Shown here one piece after another: positions 1 to 6,026 of a stretch of 9,754 bases of DNA. Position numbers and translations under genes: made by a program. The DNA comes from CAYUPI01 sp964446585 (GTDB lineage: Bacteria; Verrucomicrobiota; Verrucomicrobiia; Limisphaerales; UBA8199), in NCBI GenBank assembly GCA_964446585.1, contig CAYUPI010000109.1:1-9754 (forward strand), written 5' to 3'. The stretch's first letter is position 1. Each line of letters begins with the position of its first letter. Below the pieces are notes generated by a model. It was given only the letters and a program-made list of their open reading frames with translations, ran no database searches and was not told the origin of the DNA.

Positions 1-1269
1 CTTCCCAAGTCCAGAGAAATTCAAAGTTCAGCGGGGTTTTTCAGCAACCTGCTAACGAACAATCCTGTCGTCTCCCCAGGCAAGGCGATCGATCTCACAG
101 CGCCGGGGATTCACATACCATCGCTCTATTTCGGAGATGATCTGGCCTCCTATTCCGGCACGAGCATGGCTTGTGCCCACGTCTCTGGATTAGTCGCGCT
201 CTACATTGCCGCGAATGGCCGCGCGCACAATGCCGCCGATGTCTATCGCATTCGGCAGGCGCTCATCGACAGCGGGCTGCCGCAGAGCCAGTGGCATCCC
301 CAGAGTGGCTCGACACAGGATCCCGACGGCAACCCAGAACCGCTGGCCGTTGCCAGTCTCGCGTGGATTCCTCCGGTCGTGATAACAAATGTTATGCTTA
401 CGTCGCAGGGTTTCCAACTCAGCTTCAATGCAGTGCCAGGTTACAAGCACCTGGTTCAGTGTTGCGGGGCATTGGGCAATGAATGGATCACGTTGACGAA
501 CGTGGTAGGAACGGGCAAAACCGCCCTGGTGGCTGTAACCGACACTAACCAGGCCTCGGGCTCCCGTTTCTACCGGATCGCGAGAGTTCCTCGCGTGCAG
601 CCCGCCTCGACGAACTGCCTTGCACCACCCCCTGGGCTAGTGGCCTGGTGGCCAGGAGATGGGACTGGATTTGATGCCATTGGCACCAATAACGGGACCC
701 TGATGAATGGCGCGACAGCCGAGGTTGGGGAGGTAGGGCTTGCCTTCAGCTTTCGTGTGAACGGCGGCTATGTCGCCATACCCTACAGCCCGGCCTATGA
801 CTTCTCGCCCTCGAATGAGTTCACATTAGAGGCGTGGGTCAAACCAGTGTTGAGTTCTCAGTGGCAAGCCATCGCCGTCAAATCACCGGCTAGCGGAGCC
901 TGGGATTGGGGCCTTTATCTAAGCCCAAGTAATCAATTCGTGATGGGGACCGAGAACGTAAGCGCCGTAACCTCGACCACGAAAGCGCAAAGCGGCCAGT
1001 GGTATCACGTGGCGATGACTTACACTAATGGCACGAGAGCATTGTTTGTCAACGGCGTGCTGGAGGCGCAGGGAGACGGGTTGTTCATTACTCAATCCAC
1101 CGGAGGCCTTGCCATTGGGCGAAAGGGAGAGGCGTCTTCGACGCCTGACTTTTTCAGCGGCTTGATAGATGAGGTTTCCCTTTACAACCGAGCGCTGAGC
1201 GCGAGCGAGATTGCCGCGATCTATAACGCCGGGACAGCAGGCAAGTGCCTTCCAAGCCCTCAGCGGTGA
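1..1269 (+). CDS. Subtilisin-like (S8) serine protease with LamG domain, 5'-truncated (protease 1)
   Basis: The reading frame is open from the first base, so the gene begins upstream; the ATG at 166 lies inside the catalytic motif and is not a start. Seen: a 'DLTAPG' segment, then GTSMACAHVSG with the nucleophile Ser at codon 163-165, the canonical S8 serine motif. Around 370-600 is a small beta-sandwich (ending SGSRFYRI) of a kind common in verrucomicrobial secreted proteins. From about 634 to 1245 is a LamG/concanavalin-like domain (LVAWW, FTLEAWVKP, WYHVAMTYTNGTRALFVNG, GLIDEVSLYNRALS). The catalytic Asp, His and any signal peptide lie outside the window. It is a paralogue of the two downstream proteases. 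Its LamG part is far closer to theirs than its S8 part, which has the usual GTSMA instead of their GTSGA. Role: probably an exported endopeptidase; substrate unknown. Its TGA overlaps the ATG of the following mini-ORF. Confidence 0.93.
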   Translation, partial: LPKSREIQSSAGFFSNLLTNNPVVSPGKAIDLTAPGIHIPSLYFGDDLASYSGTSMACAHVSGLVALYIAANGRAHNAADVYRIRQALIDSGLPQSQWHPQSGSTQDPDGNPEPLAVASLAWIPPVVITNVMLTSQGFQLSFNAVPGYKHLVQCCGALGNEWITLTNVVGTGKTALVAVTDTNQASGSRFYRIARVPRVQPASTNCLAPPPGLVAWWPGDGTGFDAIGTNNGTLMNGATAEVGEVGLAFSFRVNGGYVAIPYSPAYDFSPSNEFTLEAWVKPVLSSQWQAIAVKSPASGAWDWGLYLSPSNQFVMGTENVSAVTSTTKAQSGQWYHVAMTYTNGTRALFVNGVLEAQGDGLFITQSTGGLAIGRKGEASSTPDFFSGLIDEVSLYNRALSASEIAAIYNAGTAGKCLPSPQR

Positions 1270-1310
1270 TGGGCATGAAAACGAACCGAAACCTACTGCT
1301 GGCCTTGTGA
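1269..1310 (+). other. 13-codon mini-ORF coupling protease 1 to protease 2 (putative leader peptide)
   Basis: ATG at 1269 overlaps the TGA of protease 1 (TGATG). It encodes MGMKTNRNLLLAL and stops with a TGA at 1308-1310 that overlaps a GTG at 1307-1309 in the protease 2 frame (GTGA). This is the classic geometry of translational coupling or reinitiation. The peptide starts like a signal peptide (Lys/Arg then Leu-rich) but is too short to be one. The same layout recurs before protease 3. It could be a translated leader, a remnant of an older N-terminus lost by a frameshift before the duplication, or chance preserved by recent duplication. No strong Shine-Dalgarno is visible. Confidence 0.3.
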
Positions 1311-3547
1311 GGATCCTATCGCTATTGCGGAGCTTCGTGAACCGGCGAGGCTGGGCTGCACTTACCCGCGCTGTCGTCCTTGTGGCCCCGTGGCTCGGTG
1401 TTGCCTCCGCACACTCCAGTGCTGCTAGTACCTCCACCAACACGGGTGACTCTGCCGCGGCCCTCGCTGGGACCCGCCCATACATTGTCTCTTGTCGCCG
1501 TGGGGTGGACTTGGAGGAGCTACTGAAACAACACACATTAACACCCAGATTTACATACCGGCACGCCATAAACGGCTTCGCGGCGCACATCAGCCCGGAA
1601 ATAACAGAGAGGTTGAAAGGAGACAGCCGCGTTCTGGCCGTGGAGCCCGATGGCGCAGTTGGTGCTTGCGGCCAGGCTGTACCGTCTGGCGTCGGGCGAA
1701 TTGGGATTCCGGAGTTTCCAGAAGCGCGCATCGATCAAGTTGACGCGAGGATCGATTTGGATGTCGCGGTGCTGGACACTGGGGTGCAAACCAACCACCC
1801 GGACCTGAACGTGGTTCAATCGGTTGATTTTACAGGCGAAGGACATAATGGAGACGATTGGAATGGTCACGGGACATGGGTGGCAGGGATCATCGGAGCC
1901 CTGGATAATGATTATGGAGTCGTCGGTGTGGCGCCTGGAGTGAGAATCTGGTCGGTCCAGGTTCTAGGAACAAATACAATCCCAGGCTGGTCGCAGGTTG
2001 TCGCGGGGATCGACTACATCGCAACCAACGCCGACAAAATTGCCGTGGTTAATGCGAGCCTTGGAAATACGTCGGGTGGGACCGTGCCATACACCGCAGT
2101 TCACGAAGCAGTGCTCAGCCTTGTAAACCAAGACGTGGTTTTTGTCGCTGGCGCGGGGAACCTAGGACAAGACCTGGCTGGACCCGACGGAGTGTTCGGG
2201 ATAAATGCGAACACCGGAACCTGCGATGATATGCTGCCTTCGGGTCTAGCCGAAGTGATGGCGGTCAGTGCCCTCTACGACCACACGGACACGATATGGG
2301 TTTTGAGCAACCGCAGCACGCAGCCTCATGTCCCGAGCTACGTCTTTTCGTCCGGAGCCGCTATCGATGTCGCTGCGCCGGGGGTGTCAATCTATTCGAC
2401 CACCAGCGGCAGCGGTTACAGCTACCACACGGGCACGAGTGGCGCGGCGCCGCATGCCGCCGGAGTTGTCGCGCTGTATATTGCTGCGAACGGCAGAGGC
2501 CACACGGCTGAGGACGTCTATCGGATCAGGCAGGCGATCGTGGACAACAGCCTGCCTCAGTCGCGCTGGCGGTCGTACCCGGACACGAATGATCAAGACG
2601 GAAATCCAGAGCCAATGGTCACTCCCAGCCTCGCCTGGCTCCCTCCAGTTGTGATCACAAACCCCGCGTTCACACCACAAGGCTTTCAGCTCAGCTTTAA
2701 CGCGGTCCCAGGCTACAACCATCGCGTGCAGTACAGCACCACGCCGGGCGGTTCGAGCGAGTGGACAACATTGACAACTTTGATCGGCACCGGCAAAACC
2801 ACTTTCTTGGACGTCGCCGATACGAGTCAGGTTTCCGGTTCCCGCTTTTACCGTGTCCAGAGGCAGCCGGCAACTCAACCGACGACGACCAATTGCATCC
2901 CGCTTCCTGCGGGCGCCATCGCCTGGTGGCGGGCGGAATACAATGCGTCCGATGCAGTCGGCAACAACAATGGATCTTTGCTCGGCGATTTCTCATTCGA
3001 GCCAGGCGAGGTGGGACGCGCCTTCAGTTTTGAAGGCAGCCAAGACTTCATCGCGATACCATACAGCCCAACGTATGACTTCTCGCCCTCGAATGAGTTT
3101 ACACTGGAGGCGTGGGTCAAGCCAGAGTTGAACTCTCAATGGCAACCCATCGCCGTCAAATCACCGGCCAGCGGAGCATGGGATTGGGGGCTTTTTCTGA
3201 GCCCAGGCGGCCAATTCGTGATGGGGACTGAGAACGTAAGCGCTGTAACCTCCGTCACCACGGCGCAAAACGGCCAGTGGTATCACGTGGCGATGACCTA
3301 CACGAATGGCACAAGGGCATTGTTCGTAAACGGCGCGCTTGAGGCCCAGGGGGACGGGCTGTTCGTTACTCAATCCACAGGGGGCCTTGCCATCGGACGA
3401 AAGGGAGAGGCGTCTTCGTCGCCTGGCTATCTCAGCGGCTTGATAGATGAGGTTTGCATCTATAGCCGAGCCCTTAGTCCGGTCGAGATTGCCGCCATCT
3501 ATAACGCTGGGACCGCGGGCAAATGCCTTCCGAGTTCTCAGCGATGA
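1307..3547 (+). CDS. Secreted subtilisin-like (S8) serine protease with propeptide, beta-sandwich and LamG domains (protease 2)
   Basis: 746 residues from the GTG at 1307. A GTG at 1337 (736 aa) is the main alternative and gives a more compact signal peptide, with a GGAG four bases upstream. N-terminus: RRGW, a hydrophobic AVVLVAPWLGVA stretch, then ASA, which reads as a Sec or possibly Tat export signal. Residues about 57-117 resemble an I9 propeptide (RPYIVSCRRG, INGFAAH). The S8 domain has Asp157 in LDTGV, His188 in GHGTWVAG, oxyanion Asn285 in AGAGN and Ser378 in GTSGAAPHAAG, so the catalytic set is complete. Two motif positions are unusual: Trp191 where HGTHVAG normally has His, and Gly after the Ser where Met is usual. 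Residues 446-525 are a small beta-sandwich ending RFYRV, and 536-735 are LamG. No sorting tail (PEP-CTERM or T9SS type) is visible. Role: exported endopeptidase with a probable binding module; substrate unknown. It is nearly the same as protease 3. Confidence 0.92.
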   Translation: MRILSLLRSFVNRRGWAALTRAVVLVAPWLGVASAHSSAASTSTNTGDSAAALAGTRPYIVSCRRGVDLEELLKQHTLTPRFTYRHAINGFAAHISPEITERLKGDSRVLAVEPDGAVGACGQAVPSGVGRIGIPEFPEARIDQVDARIDLDVAVLDTGVQTNHPDLNVVQSVDFTGEGHNGDDWNGHGTWVAGIIGALDNDYGVVGVAPGVRIWSVQVLGTNTIPGWSQVVAGIDYIATNADKIAVVNASLGNTSGGTVPYTAVHEAVLSLVNQDVVFVAGAGNLGQDLAGPDGVFGINANTGTCDDMLPSGLAEVMAVSALYDHTDTIWVLSNRSTQPHVPSYVFSSGAAIDVAAPGVSIYSTTSGSGYSYHTGTSGAAPHAAGVVALYIAANGRGHTAEDVYRIRQAIVDNSLPQSRWRSYPDTNDQDGNPEPMVTPSLAWLPPVVITNPAFTPQGFQLSFNAVPGYNHRVQYSTTPGGSSEWTTLTTLIGTGKTTFLDVADTSQVSGSRFYRVQRQPATQPTTTNCIPLPAGAIAWWRAEYNASDAVGNNNGSLLGDFSFEPGEVGRAFSFEGSQDFIAIPYSPTYDFSPSNEFTLEAWVKPELNSQWQPIAVKSPASGAWDWGLFLSPGGQFVMGTENVSAVTSVTTAQNGQWYHVAMTYTNGTRALFVNGALEAQGDGLFVTQSTGGLAIGRKGEASSSPGYLSGLIDEVCIYSRALSPVEIAAIYNAGTAGKCLPSSQR

Positions 3548-3588
3548 TGAGCATGAAAACGAACCGAAACCTACCGCTGGCGTTGTGA
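3547..3588 (+). other. 13-codon mini-ORF coupling protease 2 to protease 3 (putative leader peptide)
   Basis: This is the second copy of the junction seen at 1269-1310. The protease 2 stop (3545-3547) overlaps the ATG at 3547, with another in-frame ATG at 3544. The encoded peptide is MSMKTNRNLPLAL, followed by TGA at 3586-3588 overlapping the GTG at 3585 of protease 3. Compared with the first copy there are two amino-acid changes (G to S, L to P) and one silent change, so few substitutions are available to judge selection. The Leu-to-Pro change argues against a strongly constrained hydrophobic peptide. No such sequence follows protease 3, which fits the end of the array. Confidence 0.3.
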
Positions 3589-5825
3589 GGATCCCATCGT
3601 TATCGCGCAGCTTGGTGAGCCGGCGAGGCTGGGCCGGGCTTACTCGCGCTGTCGTACTTGTGGCCCCTTGGCTTGGTATTGCCGTCACACACGCCAGCGT
3701 TGCTAGTACCTCCACCAATACGGATGACTCTGCCGCGGCCTTTGCTGGGACCCGCCCATACATTGTCACCTGTCGCCGTGGGGTGGATTTGGAGGGGATA
3801 CTGAGACAACACAAGTTGACACCTCGATTTACATACCGGCACGCAATAAACGGTTTCGCGGCGCAACTGGGCCCCGAAACGGCAGAGAGGTTGAAAGGAG
3901 ACAGCCGCGTTCTGGCCGTTGAGCCTGATGGCGCAGTGGGTGCTTGCGGCCAGGAGGTACCGCCTGGCATCGCGCGAATCGGGATTCCAGAGTTCCCAGA
4001 AGCGCGCATCGATCAAATGGACGAGAGGATCGATTTGGATGTTGCGGTGCTGGACACAGGCGTGCAAACCAACCACCCGGACCTGAACGTGGTTCAATCG
4101 GTTGATTTTACCGGCGAAGGACATAATGGGGACGATTGGAGTGGTCATGGCACACATGTGGCAGGGATCATTGGAGCTCTCGATAACGATTATGGAGTCG
4201 TAGGTGTGGCACCTGGAGTGAGAATCTGGTCAGTCCAGGTCCTTGGAACAAATGGAGACTGGTCGGCGGTTGTCGCAGGGATCGACTACATCGCAACCAA
4301 CGCCGACAAAATTGCCGTGGTTAATGCGAGCCTTGGAAATACCTCGCTTGGGCCCGTGCCCTATACCGCAGTTCATGAGGCCGTGCTCAGTGTCGTAAAC
4401 CAAGGCGTAGTTTTTGTCGCCGGTGCGGGAAACCTCGGGCAAGACCTGGCTGGACCCGACGGAGTTTTCGGGATTAACAACACCGGAACCTGCGATGACA
4501 TGCTGCCATCGGGCTTGGCTGAGGTTATGGCCGTCAGCGCCCTTTGCGATTGTTCGGATCAGATACAAGGTTGGAGCAACCATAGCACCCAGCCTCATGT
4601 TCCAAGCTACGTCTTTTCGCCCGGAGCTGCTATCGATGTTGCTGCGCCTGGCAATGGAATTTATTCCACCTACAAGGACAGCGGCTACTCCGTCATGACG
4701 GGCACCAGCGGCGCAGCGCCGCATGCCGCCGGCGTCGTCGCCTTGTATATAGCTGCGAACGGCAGAGGCCACATGGCTCAGGATGTTTATCGGATCAGGC
4801 AGGCAAACGTGGACAACAGCCTGCCTCAACCGCGCTGGCGGTCGTATCCAGACACGAACGACCAGGACGGAAATCCAGAACCAATGGTCACTCCCAGCCT
4901 CGCCTGGATCCCTCCAGTTGTGATCACAAACCCCGCGGTCACGCCAAAAGGCTTTCAGCTCAGCTTTAACGCGGTCCCGGGCTACAACCATCGCGTGCAG
5001 TACAGCACCACGCCGGGCGGCTCGAGCGAGTGGAGAAGTTTGACAACTTTGATCGGCACGGGCAAAACCATTTTCTTAGACGTCGCCGATACGAATCAGG
5101 TTTCTGGTTCCCGCTTCTACCGGGTCCAGTGGCAGCCAGTAACTCAACCGACGCCGACCAATTGCATCCCGCTTCCAGCGGGCGCCATCGCCTGGTGGCG
5201 GGCCGAATACAATGCGTCCGATGCAGCCGGCAACAACAATGGAACTTCTCTGGGTAACGCGTTATTTGAGTCGGGGGTGGTGGGGCTCGCCTTCAGTTTT
5301 GACGGCCTCCGCTACGTCGCGATTCCCTACAGCCCGAGCTATGACTTCACACCGTCGGGCGAATTCACACTGGAGGCGTGGGTTAGACCATTAAGAGGAA
5401 CCTTTGATGATTCCCATTACCAAGCCATCGCGGTCAAATCGCCTGCCAACGGGGCTTGGGATTGGGGCCTTTATCTGAGCCCGATCGGTCACTTCGTGAT
5501 GGGGACTGAGAACGTAAGCGGTGTAACCTCCACCACCACGGCGCAAAACGGCCAGTGGTATCACGTGGCGATGACCTACACGAATGGGACGAGAGCATTG
5601 TTTGTCAACGGCGCGCTGGAGGCCCAGGGAGATAGGCTCTTCATTACGCAATCCACGGGCGGCCTTGCCATTGGGCGAAAGGGAGAGGCGTCTTCGACGC
5701 CTGACTTTTTCAACGGGCTGATAGATGAGGTCTCCATCTATAACCGAGCCCTTAGCCCAAGCGAGATCGCGGCGATCTATAACGCTGGGACCGCTGGCAA
5801 GTGCCTCCCGTGTTCTCACCCGTGA
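3585..5825 (+). CDS. Secreted subtilisin-like (S8) serine protease with propeptide, beta-sandwich and LamG domains (protease 3)
   Basis: 746 residues from the GTG at 3585; an alternative GTG lies at 3615 just before SRRGW. An ATG at 3447 is open but would overlap 101 bases of protease 2 and precede the signal peptide, so it is unlikely. Domain order matches protease 2: export signal (SRRGWAGLTRAVVLVAPWLG), I9-like propeptide, S8 domain with Asp157 (LDTGV), His188 in the canonical GHGTHVAG, oxyanion Asn283 and Ser375 in GTSGAAPHAAG, then the RFYRV-type beta-sandwich and LamG. It differs from protease 2 by several whole-codon indels: two residues fewer near residue 221, one fewer before CDDM, four more in the LamG loop (RPLRGTFDDSHYQ), and one fewer in the early LamG. 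That pattern shows both copies were kept under coding constraint. Most differences cluster in surface-loop-like patches, including the stretch before the catalytic Ser. Role: exported endopeptidase; substrate unknown. Confidence 0.93.
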   Translation: MRIPSLSRSLVSRRGWAGLTRAVVLVAPWLGIAVTHASVASTSTNTDDSAAAFAGTRPYIVTCRRGVDLEGILRQHKLTPRFTYRHAINGFAAQLGPETAERLKGDSRVLAVEPDGAVGACGQEVPPGIARIGIPEFPEARIDQMDERIDLDVAVLDTGVQTNHPDLNVVQSVDFTGEGHNGDDWSGHGTHVAGIIGALDNDYGVVGVAPGVRIWSVQVLGTNGDWSAVVAGIDYIATNADKIAVVNASLGNTSLGPVPYTAVHEAVLSVVNQGVVFVAGAGNLGQDLAGPDGVFGINNTGTCDDMLPSGLAEVMAVSALCDCSDQIQGWSNHSTQPHVPSYVFSPGAAIDVAAPGNGIYSTYKDSGYSVMTGTSGAAPHAAGVVALYIAANGRGHMAQDVYRIRQANVDNSLPQPRWRSYPDTNDQDGNPEPMVTPSLAWIPPVVITNPAVTPKGFQLSFNAVPGYNHRVQYSTTPGGSSEWRSLTTLIGTGKTIFLDVADTNQVSGSRFYRVQWQPVTQPTPTNCIPLPAGAIAWWRAEYNASDAAGNNNGTSLGNALFESGVVGLAFSFDGLRYVAIPYSPSYDFTPSGEFTLEAWVRPLRGTFDDSHYQAIAVKSPANGAWDWGLYLSPIGHFVMGTENVSGVTSTTTAQNGQWYHVAMTYTNGTRALFVNGALEAQGDRLFITQSTGGLAIGRKGEASSTPDFFNGLIDEVSIYNRALSPSEIAAIYNAGTAGKCLPCSHP

Positions 5826-5865
5826 TAATTTGCATTACTTTGCTCCACTTTGCACGATTTAGAGC
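5826..5865 (+). promoter_or_regulatory. Helically phased 10-bp direct repeat (TTTGC), candidate operator
   Basis: Directly after the protease 3 stop are the decamers TAATTTGCAT, TACTTTGCTC and CACTTTGCAC, followed by a weak fourth, GATTTAGAGC. TTTGC starts at 5829, 5839 and 5849, exactly 10 bp apart, so the copies face the same side of the helix. Direct repeats with one-turn spacing are typical of sites bound by dimeric response regulators. A pentamer run AGCTC-AGCTC-AGCTT follows at 5863-5877. No convincing -35/-10 pair was found beside it. Operator function is inference; a chance simple repeat is possible. Confidence 0.35.
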
Positions 5866-6026
5866 TCAGCTCAGCTTCAAATGGACTCCGAGGTTTCCGC
5901 GCTGGCGCGGCTCGCGACAGGGCGTTGGAATTCGGAATTCCGGGTCCGCTTCGCTCTGGTCGGACGTCTCTCTCAAAGCGTTTTCAGCATTCCCTTGAAC
6001 GCGCGTTCGTTATAGACAGAAGTTGC
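5826..6026. other. Intergenic region between protease 3 and sensor kinase
   Basis: 201 bases. Besides the phased repeat at its left end it holds a small perfect palindrome CGGAATTCCG at 5933-5942. The kinase frame stays open back to a TTG at 5850, but that stretch lacks protein-like composition and precedes a good signal peptide, so it is taken as non-coding. No rho-independent terminator (stem plus T-run) is seen after protease 3. Confidence 0.6.

Larger units (their letters stand above)
1269..5825 (+). repeat. Tandem duplication of protease unit (two units, about 2.28 kb period)
   Basis: Unit A (1269-3546) and unit B (3547-5825) each contain the mini-ORF plus a complete protease gene and align end to end with only codon-multiple indels inside the protein. 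Long near-identical blocks occur throughout, for example around the DTG motif (1770-1860 versus 4048-4140) and the beta-sandwich (2640-2760 versus 4918-5038). The 3' part of protease 1 (about 603-1269) is a third copy of the LamG end. Confidence 0.9.

Noticed and set aside
1211..1306. Upstream extension of protease 2 to a TTG at 1211 (and of protease 3 to an ATG at 3447)
   Set aside because: These would overlap the preceding LamG coding region by 59 and 101 bases and place a long polar segment before the signal peptide. The frame is merely open there.
1295..1312. Programmed -1 frameshift fusing the mini-ORF to the protease
   Set aside because: The frames are related by -1, but no slippery heptamer in the correct phase or clear stimulatory structure is visible. 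Stop/start overlap explains the layout more simply.
919..1731. Long antisense ORF (270 codons) spanning the protease 1/2 junction, with a similar one at 3161-4009
   Set aside because: Both lie opposite well-supported protease coding sequence and resemble each other only because the DNA is duplicated. They show no recognisable domain and have Arg/Ser/Pro-rich shadow composition.
1269..5825. Insertion sequence or transposon responsible for the protease array
   Set aside because: No transposase, terminal inverted repeats or target duplications are visible at unit borders. Unequal recombination between tandem copies is sufficient.
5850..6026. N-terminal extension of the kinase to a TTG at 5850
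   Set aside because: The signal peptide starts at the ATG at 6027. The upstream 59 codons look random and would bury the signal.
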